Made by a program: the position numbers and the translations under genes
Origin: Anaeroplasma bactoclasticum
GTDB taxonomy: Bacteria; Bacillota_I; Bacilli_A; Acholeplasmatales; Anaeroplasmataceae
Reading direction: 5' to 3'
Length of the DNA: 36,469 nucleotides
NCBI GenBank assembly: GCA_023663825.1
Contig: JAMPGQ010000016.1
Coordinates: 1-36,469, forward strand
In this document: positions 24,869-32,941 of the stretch, in pieces
Layout of the letters: the number at the start of each line of letters is the position of its first letter
How positions within the stretch are numbered: the first letter of the stretch is position 1
The notes under the pieces: model-generated
What the model saw: only the letters and a program-made list of their open reading frames with translations
What the model was told of the DNA's origin: nothing
Database searches by the model: none

Positions 24869-25810
24869 ATGACTTTGAAGAAAGAAATTCTTTTTCTTAA
24901 AGAAATATCAAAAGATGATGAAAAAGCCTTTTGTGCATTTGAAAAAAGGTATAAAACTGAATGTAGAAATGAAAGGATTCCTTATAGTCTAAATCCCGAT
25001 AATTTGAAGTATGCTGATTTTTTAAAAGAACTTGATAAGTGTAAGCAGATAGAGACTCTACCTAAAGGCTTTGTTCTTGCAAGATATTATTTGATATATG
25101 CTGATGATAGAATCGTAGGAGGCATTAATTTACGTATGGGCACAAATGATTTTATCTTAAATAATGCCGGACATATTGGTTACGGAATTGCTCCATGGGA
25201 AAGAAATAAAGGCTATGCTAAGGAAGCCTTAAAACGAGTATTACTTCTTGGTTTAGATTTTGGAATGAAGGATTTCTTACTCACTACAGATTTAGATAAT
25301 ATTGCCTCTCAAAAAGTAATTCAATCCTGTGGTGGTATTTTCGAAAAAATCATAGGAGATAAAAAACTATTTTGGATTCATTTGAAGGAATGGGTAAAAG
25401 AAGAAAGTGCAATGGCAATTGTTTTTTGTAAAAACAAAATTCTTACAACTAGAGAATTAATTTATGGTAAAGAAGTAATCTCTTGTCCTAAAGGCCATAT
25501 AGAAAATAATGAAACCCATATGGAAACAGCTATACGGGAATGCTATGAAGAAACGAATGTCATTATAACCCGTGAAAATTACGTGAAAGAAGGAATACCA
25601 TATACAATTAAGTTTATGAATCATCATAATAAAGCTGTTTTAAAAACAATCTATCCCGTTTGTTTCCAAACTCAAGAGGAGGGAGATTTAATTTCCAAAG
25701 AAGAACGAATTATAGAAATTAAATATATGGATATAGATGAGTTTTTATTAAAGTGTAGTTATGATAACGTAAAAGAAATGATTCGTGATTGTTTAATGGA
25801 GATACTATGA
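24869..25810 (+). CDS. GNAT acetyltransferase - Nudix hydrolase fusion
   Basis: 313 residues, AAGAGGTGG before the ATG. Residues about 5-175 are a GNAT domain of the RimJ/YjcK type: YYLIYADDRIVGGINL, HIGYGIAPWERNKGYAKEAL (acetyl-CoA loop) and NIASQKVIQSCGG. Residues about 185-310 are a Nudix domain. The Nudix box runs from GHIENNE to RECYEETNV, fitting GX5EX7REUXEEXGU except that the conserved glycine is asparagine. The metal-binding glutamates are kept. Substrates unknown. It overlaps the DUF1848 gene by 4 bp. Confidence 0.88.
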   Translation: MTLKKEILFLKEISKDDEKAFCAFEKRYKTECRNERIPYSLNPDNLKYADFLKELDKCKQIETLPKGFVLARYYLIYADDRIVGGINLRMGTNDFILNNAGHIGYGIAPWERNKGYAKEALKRVLLLGLDFGMKDFLLTTDLDNIASQKVIQSCGGIFEKIIGDKKLFWIHLKEWVKEESAMAIVFCKNKILTTRELIYGKEVISCPKGHIENNETHMETAIRECYEETNVIITRENYVKEGIPYTIKFMNHHNKAVLKTIYPVCFQTQEEGDLISKEERIIEIKYMDIDEFLLKCSYDNVKEMIRDCLMEIL

Positions 25811-26754
25811 TAATAAATACAGGACAAAGAACAGATATTCCAGCTTTTTATTCCAAATGGTTTGTGAATCGTCTAAGAGAAGGGTATGTATATGTAAGAA
25901 ATCCATACTATCCAAGCTTAGTGACTAAATTTTTATTAAATCCTGAAGTTGTAGATGTTATTGGATTTTGTACGAAAAATCCTAGACCTATGTTTCCATA
26001 TTTGGATGAATTAAAACCATTTGGTCAATTTTGGTATGTTTCTATAACAGGCTTTGAACAGGATTTAGAGCCTAATGTTCCATCCATTGCTCAAGTAATA
26101 GAAGATTTTAAATACCTATCTAAAAAAGTTGGAAAGAATGCTATAGGCTTTAGATATACTCCTATTATTTTGAATGAAAAATATACTGTTAAAAGGCATA
26201 TAGAAACTTTCAAATATATTGCACAACAGTTAGAAGGATATACAACATTATCCGTATTCGGATTTGTTGATTTATATGATAAATTAAAAAGAAATCATCC
26301 GGAATTAAAGGATTGTTCTGATGAAGATAAAATAGATATTGCAAAAGAGTTTTCTAAAATTGCAAAAGAACATCATATGGATTTAAGATTATGCTCAAAA
26401 GAAAAATGGTTAAAAGATTATGGCGTTGATGTAGAGGGATGTATGAGGTTAGAGGATTATGAAAGAAGCATAAATACCAAACTCAAAATCAAACAAAAAA
26501 TGCAGGCAAGAAAAGGCTATTGTGCTTGTTATTTATCTAACGATATTGGTACATATAATTCTTGCCTACATTTATGTACCTACTGCTATGCGAATGGAAA
26601 CAAAAAATCTGTAATGAACAATAATAAAAATCATGATGTTAATTCTCCGTTTCTTATTGGTCATTTACAGCCTAACGATAAGATAAAAGAGGCAAACCAG
26701 GAATCCTATAAGATACCTTCAAGTTTTAATTTGTTCCAAAATTTGGATTCATAG
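25807..26754 (+). CDS. DUF1848 family protein (radical-SAM-like)
   Basis: 315 residues from the ATG overlapping the previous stop; an earlier in-frame start has no better site. N-terminal INTGQRTDIPAFYSKWF, then FCTKNPRPMFPYLDEL and FGQFWYVSITGFEQDLEPN are characteristic of DUF1848, a family related to spore photoproduct lyase-like radical SAM proteins. A cysteine cluster CACYLSNDIG...CLHLCTYCYAN (about residues 240-265) probably binds an iron-sulfur cluster at the C-terminal side. The reaction is unknown. It forms an operon with the GNAT-Nudix fusion. Confidence 0.88.
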   Translation: MIINTGQRTDIPAFYSKWFVNRLREGYVYVRNPYYPSLVTKFLLNPEVVDVIGFCTKNPRPMFPYLDELKPFGQFWYVSITGFEQDLEPNVPSIAQVIEDFKYLSKKVGKNAIGFRYTPIILNEKYTVKRHIETFKYIAQQLEGYTTLSVFGFVDLYDKLKRNHPELKDCSDEDKIDIAKEFSKIAKEHHMDLRLCSKEKWLKDYGVDVEGCMRLEDYERSINTKLKIKQKMQARKGYCACYLSNDIGTYNSCLHLCTYCYANGNKKSVMNNNKNHDVNSPFLIGHLQPNDKIKEANQESYKIPSSFNLFQNLDS

Positions 26755-26874
26755 TAAAAAGTCATTATTCTCAAAATATATCATGGGGATATAGTTCAAT
26801 TTAAAATTTAATTAATTGAGTTTTAAGACTAATACGCAAATAGTATAGTAAAATAAGGAAAAGAGGTGAAATTT

Positions 26875-27144
26875 ATGCATAAGGATGAAGCTAGTAAGCT
26901 TTTTGCAAGCTTAGGAGATGGATCAAGAGTAAAGATTGTTAAAATGCTTTACCATAACCCAATATTAAGTTTAGATAATTTATGTGAGCGTATGGATATG
27001 AATGCTTTTGAGTTAAAATCTCATTTGAATATATTATGTGAAGTGGGGTTAATCTCTAAGACAGAAGAACAATATACTTGTAATAAGGAATTAGTTGATA
27101 CACTTTTATCCTTTATTCCTACAAAATGTGGTTGTTGTGCATAA
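26875..27144 (+). CDS. ArsR-like winged-helix regulator
   Basis: 89 residues. The ATG at 26875 is preferred over the GTG at 26866, which lies inside the AGAGGTG binding site. KLFASLGDGSRVKIVKMLYH is the typical start of an ArsR/SmtB helix-turn-helix; DNLCERMDMNAFELKSHLNIL is the recognition part. The C-terminal CGCC could sense metal or redox state. No metal-resistance gene is adjacent. It is probably monocistronic with its own terminator. Confidence 0.8.
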   Translation: MHKDEASKLFASLGDGSRVKIVKMLYHNPILSLDNLCERMDMNAFELKSHLNILCEVGLISKTEEQYTCNKELVDTLLSFIPTKCGCCA

Positions 27145-27148
27145 TACA

Positions 27149-27176
27149 AAAGGCATCCTAATGTGATGCTTTTTAA
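27149..27176 (+). terminator. Terminator after the ArsR-like gene
   Basis: GCATC (27153-27157) with GATGC (27165-27169), extended by flanking A's and T's. Confidence 0.7.
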
Positions 27177-27267
27177 TTTTTATTTTTTGTGGAAAATCTA
27201 ATATAAAAAAGTAGTAAAACCAAAAAAATTATGATACAATGGATGTGTTATTTAGGAGGTATTTGTT

Positions 27268-28434
27268 ATGTTAGGTAATTTCACATATTCTAACCCTACA
27301 AAGCTTTATTTTGGTAAGGATGCATTAGATAATTTGAAAACAGAATTAAAAAAGTACGGAAACAATGTTTTATTAATTTATGGTGGAGGTTCTATCATAA
27401 AAACAGGTCTTTATGATAGAGTAGTTAAGATTCTCCATGAGGCTGGAAAGAATGTCTATGAGGATGCAGGTGTTATGCCAAATCCTACAGTAGAAAAGTT
27501 ATATGAAGGTGTAAAAAGGGCTCGTGCTTGTAATGCAGATTTATTACTTGCAGTTGGAGGAGGATCTGTTATTGACTATGCTAAGGCAGTATCTGTTTCT
27601 GTTCATTGTGAGGAGGATCCATGGGATAAGTATTACTTACGCTTTGAGGAGCCTACTTGTCGTGTTGTGCCTGTTGGTTCAATTTTAACTATGGTCGGAA
27701 CAGGCTCTGAAATGAATGGTGGTGCTGTTATTACACATCCTACTCAAAAGTTGAAAATTGGTCACGTGTTTGGAGATATGGTATTTCCTAAATTTTCTAT
27801 TTTAAATCCTGAATTTACTTTTACTGTTCCACAGTATCAAATGGTTGCAGGTATCTTTGATATTATGTCTCATATTATGGAACAATACTTTTCTGGAACA
27901 GATGATTCTGCATCAGATTATATTATGGAAGGATTAATGCGAAGCTTAATTCATTCTAGTAGAATTGCAGTAAAGAATCCAACAGATTATGAGGCAAGAA
28001 GTAATATTATGTGGGTTTCTACATGGGCATTAAATACTTTAGTTGCCAAGGGAAAATCAACTGATTGGATGGTGCATATGATTGGACAATCCATTGGTGC
28101 TTATACTAACGCAACTCATGGTATGACTTTATCTGCAGTATCTTTACCATACTATAGATATATTTTAAAGGATGGTTTACATCAATTTAAAAAGTTTGCT
28201 TGTAATGTATGGAATGTAAATCCATCTGGCAAAACAGATGAGTCAGTAGCTTTAGAAGGATTAACTTTAATGGAAGCTTGGATGAAAGAGATTGAGCTTG
28301 TCCTTCATAGTAAAGAATTAGGTGTAACTGAAGAAATGCTTGATGGTATTGTTAAAGGTACCTTAGTAATGGATGGTGGATATAAGGTTTTAAAGCCTGA
28401 GGACATTCGTTCTATTTTAAAAGAAAGTTTATAA
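27268..28434 (+). CDS. Iron-containing alcohol dehydrogenase (butanol dehydrogenase-like)
   Basis: 388 residues, TTAGGAGG before the ATG. Group III alcohol dehydrogenase: FTYSNPTKLYFGKDAL at the N-terminus, GGGSVIDYAKAV (NAD(P) binding), GTGSEMNGGAVIT. Iron ligands are GIFDIMSHIMEQ (Asp and His) and the two histidines in VHMIGQSIGAYTNATHG. The pattern fits the BDH/YugJ-type NADH- or NADPH-dependent enzymes that reduce aldehydes to alcohols during fermentation. Probable TACAAT -10 at about 27234. Monocistronic with a terminator. Confidence 0.93.
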   Translation: MLGNFTYSNPTKLYFGKDALDNLKTELKKYGNNVLLIYGGGSIIKTGLYDRVVKILHEAGKNVYEDAGVMPNPTVEKLYEGVKRARACNADLLLAVGGGSVIDYAKAVSVSVHCEEDPWDKYYLRFEEPTCRVVPVGSILTMVGTGSEMNGGAVITHPTQKLKIGHVFGDMVFPKFSILNPEFTFTVPQYQMVAGIFDIMSHIMEQYFSGTDDSASDYIMEGLMRSLIHSSRIAVKNPTDYEARSNIMWVSTWALNTLVAKGKSTDWMVHMIGQSIGAYTNATHGMTLSAVSLPYYRYILKDGLHQFKKFACNVWNVNPSGKTDESVALEGLTLMEAWMKEIELVLHSKELGVTEEMLDGIVKGTLVMDGGYKVLKPEDIRSILKESL

Positions 28435-28441
28435 TTATAGA

Positions 28442-28465
28442 AGCGCTCTTTTAGGAGTGCTTTTA
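28442..28465 (+). terminator. Terminator after the alcohol dehydrogenase
   Basis: AGCGCTC (28442-28448) with GAGTGCT (28455-28461), one G-U pair, followed by TTTT. Confidence 0.8.
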
Positions 28466-28492
28466 TGCCTCAAATAAAGGAGTACAAAGAAT

Positions 28493-28732
28493 ATGAATAA
28501 ATTACTTCAAAATATTGAAAAACTTCATACAACCCTTATGGGAATAGAACATATTTTGAAGAATCTAACATTAAAGGATATCGATGTAGTTGCATATTGC
28601 AAAGAATTCTTAAAGTATCCAGATATGGGCACTACTCTTCAAGGAAAGAATTGGTATGCTAAGAGGGATAAAATAATTTTTACAAATAATGCCTATAGCT
28701 ACACAATTATTACAGCCCATATTGCAAAATGA
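28493..28732 (+). CDS. DUF3781 family protein
   Basis: 79 residues, AAAGGAG upstream. KLHTTLMGIEHILKNLTL, then GKNWYAKRDKI, then NAYSYTIITAHIAK match the small DUF3781 family of unknown function. In several genomes it lies near acetyltransferases, as here. Soluble; the gene is followed closely by a GNAT gene, likely in one operon. Confidence 0.8.
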   Translation: MNKLLQNIEKLHTTLMGIEHILKNLTLKDIDVVAYCKEFLKYPDMGTTLQGKNWYAKRDKIIFTNNAYSYTIITAHIAK

Positions 28733-28741
28733 GGTAAGGAA

Positions 28742-29143
28742 ATGAGAAGTATACGTCTTGCAAATTTAAAAGACACAGAATTTTTAGTAGATAATGATAA
28801 CCATATATCTTATGATATACTTAGAGAGAATATAGAGAAGGGATATATTTATATTCTTGAACAAGATAATCAAATCATTGGTTGGTTAAGATATAATTTG
28901 TTTTGGGATAACACTCCATTTTTAAATATGCTTTATATTCTAGAAGAATATAGAAGACAAGGCTTAGGTTCTTTATTATTAGAACATTGGGAAAATCAAA
29001 TGCAAAGTCAAGGCTTTGAAACTGTATTGACTTCAACTTTAGTTCATGAGGATGCACTCCATTTTTATATGAAATATGGTTATCAAGTTGTTGGTGGATT
29101 TCATCCTAGTGAAGATGAGTATGAGGTTATTTTAAAGAAGTGA
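28742..29143 (+). CDS. GNAT family N-acetyltransferase
   Basis: 133 residues, AGGTAAGGA before the ATG. GNAT fold: IRLANLKDTEFLVDNDNH at the N-terminus, IIGWLRY (beta 4), LYILEEYRRQGLGSLLLEHWE (acetyl-CoA pyrophosphate loop RRQGLG), and ALHFYMKYGYQVVGGF. The acceptor is unknown. Nine bp after the DUF3781 gene and abutting the next gene. Confidence 0.9.
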   Translation: MRSIRLANLKDTEFLVDNDNHISYDILRENIEKGYIYILEQDNQIIGWLRYNLFWDNTPFLNMLYILEEYRRQGLGSLLLEHWENQMQSQGFETVLTSTLVHEDALHFYMKYGYQVVGGFHPSEDEYEVILKK

Positions 29144-29152
29144 GTGGTGAAT

Positions 29153-30160
29153 ATGGAAGTAAAGTTTTATAATGAAACAGATCAATTTATTAAATATGCT
29201 ATTATTGTTGCAAGATATAAGGATTCCTTTGTATTTTGTAAGCATAAGGATAGAAATACTTATGAACTCCCAGGAGGTCATGTAGAGCCAGATGAGGACA
29301 TTTTGACTGCAGCTAAAAGAGAATTAATGGAAGAAACAGGAGCTAAAAAGTTTACTATAAAGTTCGTTTGTTATTGTTCGTTCAATTCTTCTTTTGGTGC
29401 AATTTTTTATGCAGAAATTATAGAATTAGGAAAACTAGAATATGAAATAGAAAGCTTAAGCTTTGGCGATTATATGCCACAAGAGTTAACTTATCCTTAT
29501 CTGCAATCTAAAATTTTTAACTATGTAGTTCAAAATACAGAAATCAAGTTTGGCTCTAATATGAAACGAATGGTGGCAGGAGCTCTATATAATTCTTTCT
29601 TAAATGATCCAGAATTACATAAAAATGCTGTTCGTAAAGCAATGGAGTATAATCAGACACAACCTGACGAAATAGATAAGAGAAAAGATATTATAAAGAA
29701 TCTATTTGGTTCCACAAAAGAACATTTTTATATTGAGCCATCTATAAGAATGGACTATGGCTTTAACATTCATATTGGAGATCATTTTTATGCAAACTTT
29801 GACTGTGTATTTTTAGATGCCGCTCCTATTATTTTTGGAGACCATGTCTTTATTGCCCCTAGATGCTGTTTTTATACTGCAGGTCATCCTATAGCTACAG
29901 AGGTTAGAAATACAGATTTAGAGTATGGATATCCCATCCGTGTTGGGTCTAATGTATGGTTTGGTGGAAATGTAGTAGTTAATCCTGGGGTTACTATAGG
30001 ATCTAATGTTGTCATAGGTTCAGGTTCAGTTGTAACAAAAGATATCCCATCTAATGTAGTAGCTTGTGGTAATCCTTGTAAAGTGATTAGAGAGATCACA
30101 GAAGAGGATACTAAGCTTTGGCAGAAAAGAAAGAGTTATTTTGATAACGAAAACTTTTAA
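29153..30160 (+). CDS. Nudix hydrolase - maltose-type O-acetyltransferase fusion
   Basis: 335 residues from the ATG at 29153; GTG codons at 29144 and 29147 are possible starts. Residues about 1-125 are a Nudix domain with a perfect box, GHVEPDE...RELMEETGA. Residues about 140-335 are a left-handed beta-helix acetyltransferase of the maltose/galactoside (LacA/Maa) type: GALYNSFLNDPEL in the N-terminal helix region, GFNIHIGDHFYANFDCVFLD, YTAGHPIATEVR with the catalytic His, GSNVWFGGNVVVNPGV and ACGNPCKVIREI at the end. Both domains look complete. Function of the fusion is unknown; acetylation of a sugar released from a nucleotide sugar is one inference. Confidence 0.9.
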   Translation: MEVKFYNETDQFIKYAIIVARYKDSFVFCKHKDRNTYELPGGHVEPDEDILTAAKRELMEETGAKKFTIKFVCYCSFNSSFGAIFYAEIIELGKLEYEIESLSFGDYMPQELTYPYLQSKIFNYVVQNTEIKFGSNMKRMVAGALYNSFLNDPELHKNAVRKAMEYNQTQPDEIDKRKDIIKNLFGSTKEHFYIEPSIRMDYGFNIHIGDHFYANFDCVFLDAAPIIFGDHVFIAPRCCFYTAGHPIATEVRNTDLEYGYPIRVGSNVWFGGNVVVNPGVTIGSNVVIGSGSVVTKDIPSNVVACGNPCKVIREITEEDTKLWQKRKSYFDNENF

Positions 30161-30164
30161 ATTA

Positions 30165-30173
30165 TGATATAAT
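30165..30173 (+). promoter_or_regulatory. Promoter of tRNA-Leu
   Basis: TGATATAAT (30165-30173) is a perfect extended -10 element, about 20 bases before the tRNA. The -35 is weak. Confidence 0.7.
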
Positions 30174-30191
30174 GATTTGGGAGGTTTATCT

Positions 30192-30275
30192 GCAGATATG
30201 GCGGAATTGGTAGACGCGCTATCTTCAGACGGTAGTGGTTATGCCGTACGAGTTCGACTCTCGTTATCTGCACCA
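30192..30275 (+). tRNA. tRNA-Leu(CAG)
   Basis: 84 nt. The acceptor stem GCAGATA pairs with TATCTGC, discriminator A, encoded CCA. The anticodon loop TTCAGAC gives CAG (reads CUG). The class II variable arm and the T-arm (GAGTTCGACTC) are present. Own promoter and terminator. It marks the left border of the second accessory region. Confidence 0.95.
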
Positions 30276-30288
30276 TTAGAAATGATAG

Positions 30289-30327
30289 GTATTGATACAC
30301 TTAACGAAAGGTGTCAATACTTTTTTT
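30289..30327 (+). terminator. Terminator after tRNA-Leu
   Basis: GTATTGATACAC (30289-30300) pairs with GTGTCAATAC (30311-30320) with one bulge, followed by T7. Confidence 0.88.
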
Positions 30328-30464
30328 GTTGCAAAATAGGGCTGAAACGCTTGAATTTAGCATTATTTCTGGCAAATCTTGGCTGTGTTGGCTCATTTTT
30401 GTTATTTTGAGTATATCTTCAAGTGAAAATTTACGAACTAAACGTAGGCAAAACACGACCACGA

Positions 30465-30533
30465 TTTAACGATTAGGGGGACAATTTAACGATTAGTGGT
30501 ACAAAATAACGATTACTCACGATTTAACGATTA
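30465..30533. repeat. Four phased direct repeats of TAACGATTA
   Basis: TAACGATTA occurs at 30467-30475, 30487-30495, 30507-30515 and 30525-30533, with steps of 20, 20 and 18 bases (about two helical turns). The flanks are also similar (GGGGGACAATT, AGTGGTACAAA). The last copy supplies the recombinase stop codon. The arrangement resembles the multiple end repeats of IS21-type elements or a protein-binding array. The 130 bases before it (30328-30460) contain no gene I can name. Confidence 0.8.
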
Positions 30534-31144
30534 CTATTCATTGTTTTTCTTTCTTTCTTTCTTTCTTTTACTAATCTAAAGAAAGTCCCCCTAGATATTT
30601 TAATTAATTTAGCTGCTTCAATATTTGTTAATTCTTTATTTATATACTTATCTAATATTTTATTGGTGTTAGGTGGTAAGATAATTTTAGGTCTACCAAA
30701 CTTAACACCTTTTTCTTTTGCAATTTTAATTCCTTCAGCTTGACGCTGCTTAATATTAATTCTTTCGTTTTCTGCAACAAACGAAAGTACTTGAAGAACA
30801 ATATCACTTATAAACTTACCAACTAAATTTTTACCTTCAATTCTAGTATCAAGAAGTGGCATATCAAGTACTTTAATATCTGCACCTATAATTTTAGTAA
30901 TTCTAGCCCATTCCTCTAATATCATTTGATAATTTCTTCCAAGTCGATCTATTGATTTTATTATTAATAGGTCATCTTTTTTTATTTTTTTAATTAGTTT
31001 TTGATAGTTAGTTCTATCAAAATCTTTTCCTGATTCTTTATCAATATAGATGAGCTTATCTTCTATATTTAAAGCTTTAATTTCTTCATATTGTCTATCA
31101 ATATTTTGATATTTTGTTGATACACGAATATATGCGTAGATCAT
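30524..31144 (-). CDS. Serine recombinase (resolvase/invertase family)
   Basis: 206 residues. The start at 31144 has AGAGGTGA just upstream on the minus strand. The resolvase domain starts IYAYIRVSTKYQNIDRQ with catalytic S10-type serine; IKSIDRLGRN carries the conserved arginines; FVAENERINIKQRQAEGI forms helix E. A C-terminal HTH (LTNIEAAKLIKISRGTFFRL) follows. The size is that of small resolvases/invertases rather than large integrases. The C-terminal tail (KERKKERK) is encoded by a TTTC tetranucleotide repeat, and the last codons lie in the TAACGATTA repeat. It is probably the mobility or plasmid/phage remnant gene of this island. Confidence 0.9.
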   Translation of the reverse strand: MIYAYIRVSTKYQNIDRQYEEIKALNIEDKLIYIDKESGKDFDRTNYQKLIKKIKKDDLLIIKSIDRLGRNYQMILEEWARITKIIGADIKVLDMPLLDTRIEGKNLVGKFISDIVLQVLSFVAENERINIKQRQAEGIKIAKEKGVKFGRPKIILPPNTNKILDKYINKELTNIEAAKLIKISRGTFFRLVKERKKERKTMNSNR

Positions 31145-31163
31145 AAAAATCACCTCTTACGTC

Positions 31164-31201
31164 CATATAACCTTAAAAGGTTAAATTTATCAAGTTATAT
31201 G
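31164..31201. promoter_or_regulatory. Nested inverted repeats upstream of the recombinase
   Basis: CATATAAC (31164-31171) and GTTATATG (31194-31201) are perfect inverted repeats 22 bases apart. A second one, TAACCTT (31168-31174) / AAGGTTA (31177-31183), overlaps the left arm. They lie between the divergent recombinase and dpnM genes and could be a recombination (res) site or an operator. Confidence 0.5.
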
Positions 31202-31269
31202 TAAATAAAAAGGCATCAAAAACGATATAGAAATGTTTAGTTTTTGAGATTAAGATTGGAGATGTATCT

Positions 31270-32100
31270 ATGACATTATCACCTATAGTAAAGTGGGCAG
31301 GCGGAAAAAGGCAAATCTTAGATAAAATTTTATCCGCTTTACCTAAAAGCTTTAATACTTATTTTGAACCATTTATTGGAGGAGGGGCTGTATTTTTGGC
31401 TGTAGAGCCAAAGAATGCAGTAATCAATGATGTGAATCGAGAACTTTTTGCCATATATAAATGCCTTCAGGATGTAGAACTCTGCTCTTTGATGAAAGAA
31501 GAATTAGATAAGCATGAATCGAACCATTCAGAAAAGTATTATTATGACGTTAGAGCGTGGGATCAAAATCCACGTTATGAAATAGAGCCTTTATGGAAAA
31601 GAGCTGCTAGAACTATCTACTTAAATAAAGCTTGTTTTAATGGTTTATATAGAGTAAATGCTAAAGGATTCTTTAATGTCCCTTTTGGTAAAAAAGAAAA
31701 AGTAAACACATATGATAAAAATAATTTATTAGCCATTCAAAAATATATGAGCGAGAATTCAATAACGATATTGAATGATGATTTTGTTGAGGCATGTAGG
31801 ACGGCTAAAGAAGGAGATTTTGTTTATTTTGATCCACCATATGATCCATGGGAGGATAAGGACTCTTTTACATCCTATTCAAAATTTGATTTTACGAAAG
31901 AAGATCAAAAAAGATTAGCAGAATGCTTTAAAGTTTTAACCAAGCGAGGCGTAAAGTGTTTACTCAGCAACCATAATACAAAGTTTATCCACGAACTATA
32001 TTCTGAATTTCATATACAAGTGATTCCTGCAAAAAGAATGATAAATTCTAAGGCTACAGGAAGGGGATATGTAGAAGAAGTATTGATTTCTAACTATTAG
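31270..32100 (+). CDS. dpnM: DNA adenine methylase, Dam/DpnM type (GATC)
   Basis: 276 residues, TTGGAG eight bases before the ATG. D12-class N6-adenine methylase: KWAGGKRQIL at residues 8-17 (motif X), FEPFIGGGAVF (motif I), NKACFNGLYRVNAKGFFNVPFG (target recognition), DPPY at 188-191 (motif IV), SNHNT. The following DpnA- and DpnII-like genes indicate the GATC-specific DpnII cassette. The protein looks intact, so GATC sites are probably methylated. Confidence 0.93.
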   Translation: MTLSPIVKWAGGKRQILDKILSALPKSFNTYFEPFIGGGAVFLAVEPKNAVINDVNRELFAIYKCLQDVELCSLMKEELDKHESNHSEKYYYDVRAWDQNPRYEIEPLWKRAARTIYLNKACFNGLYRVNAKGFFNVPFGKKEKVNTYDKNNLLAIQKYMSENSITILNDDFVEACRTAKEGDFVYFDPPYDPWEDKDSFTSYSKFDFTKEDQKRLAECFKVLTKRGVKCLLSNHNTKFIHELYSEFHIQVIPAKRMINSKATGRGYVEEVLISNY

Positions 32101-32110
32101 GGATAATTAT

Positions 32111-32941
32111 ATGAATTGGAATGAATTGGAAACAGATATATTTTATAAAAAAGAGAACTTCACTCTTTTAAAAGGTGATACCTTCGAATTATTGGATAAA
32201 TTTTATCCTAATACCTTTAATATGATTTTTGCAGATCCACCATACTTTTTATCTGGTGGAGGAATTAGTTGTAAAGGTGGTAAGCAGGTTTCAGTAGATA
32301 AAGGTAAATGGGATACATCAAAAGATATCTTTCAAAAACTAGAATTTCACCGACTTTGGATATCTAAATGTAAAAGGATATTAAAAGAAAATGGAACGAT
32401 TTGGATTTCTGCTACACTTCATAGTGTTTACGCTATTGGAGTAGCATTAGAGATGGAAGGCTTTAGTATTATTAATAATGTTATATGGCAGAAGACAAAT
32501 CCAACACCGAATCTTGCGTGCAGAGCTTTTACCCATTCTACTGAAACTATTTTGTGGGCAAGAAAAATAATCAAAAAAGGTAAAAAAGGAAAACACACCT
32601 TTAATTACAAACAAATGAAAGAAGCTAATGGTAATAAGCAGATGAAGGATGTTTGGAGTTTTGGAGAAACTGATGAAATTTGGGCACTTTCTACCGCATC
32701 CAAATCAGAGAAAAAGTGTGGATCTCATCCCACACAAAAGCCATTAAAGCTTATGGACCGTATTATTTTAGCTTCTACAAATGAAAGGGATCTTATTTTA
32801 GATCCGTTTTGTGGAAGCGGAACAACAGGAATATCCGCTGTTAGAATGAACAGAAATTTTGTTGGAATAGAAAATGAAGAAGAATATTTAGAGCTTTCTA
32901 AAAGAAGATATGAGGCAGAAAAAAATGAAAAGAAATTTTGA
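32111..32941 (+). CDS. dpnA: DNA adenine methylase, DpnA type
   Basis: 276 residues, AGGGAT before the ATG. Beta-class methylase: DPPY at 42-45 comes before the SAM motif DPFCGSGTTG at 231-240. NVIWQKTNPTPN and HPTQKPLKLMDRII are typical of the family. In Streptococcus DpnA is the second methylase of the DpnII system, able to methylate single-stranded GATC DNA and so protect incoming plasmids during transformation. It overlaps the endonuclease gene by 17 bp. Confidence 0.92.
   Translation: MNWNELETDIFYKKENFTLLKGDTFELLDKFYPNTFNMIFADPPYFLSGGGISCKGGKQVSVDKGKWDTSKDIFQKLEFHRLWISKCKRILKENGTIWISATLHSVYAIGVALEMEGFSIINNVIWQKTNPTPNLACRAFTHSTETILWARKIIKKGKKGKHTFNYKQMKEANGNKQMKDVWSFGETDEIWALSTASKSEKKCGSHPTQKPLKLMDRIILASTNERDLILDPFCGSGTTGISAVRMNRNFVGIENEEEYLELSKRRYEAEKNEKKF

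Noticed and set aside
30177-30410. 77-aa ORF with DMAELVDALSSDGSG
   Set aside because: It is the translation of tRNA-Leu and its terminator, another common false gene.
30328-30460. Minus-strand frame (LVRKFSLEDILKITKMSQHSQD) as a gene fragment
   Set aside because: It may be part of an old mobile element, but I cannot match it to a family and it has no start or clear end.
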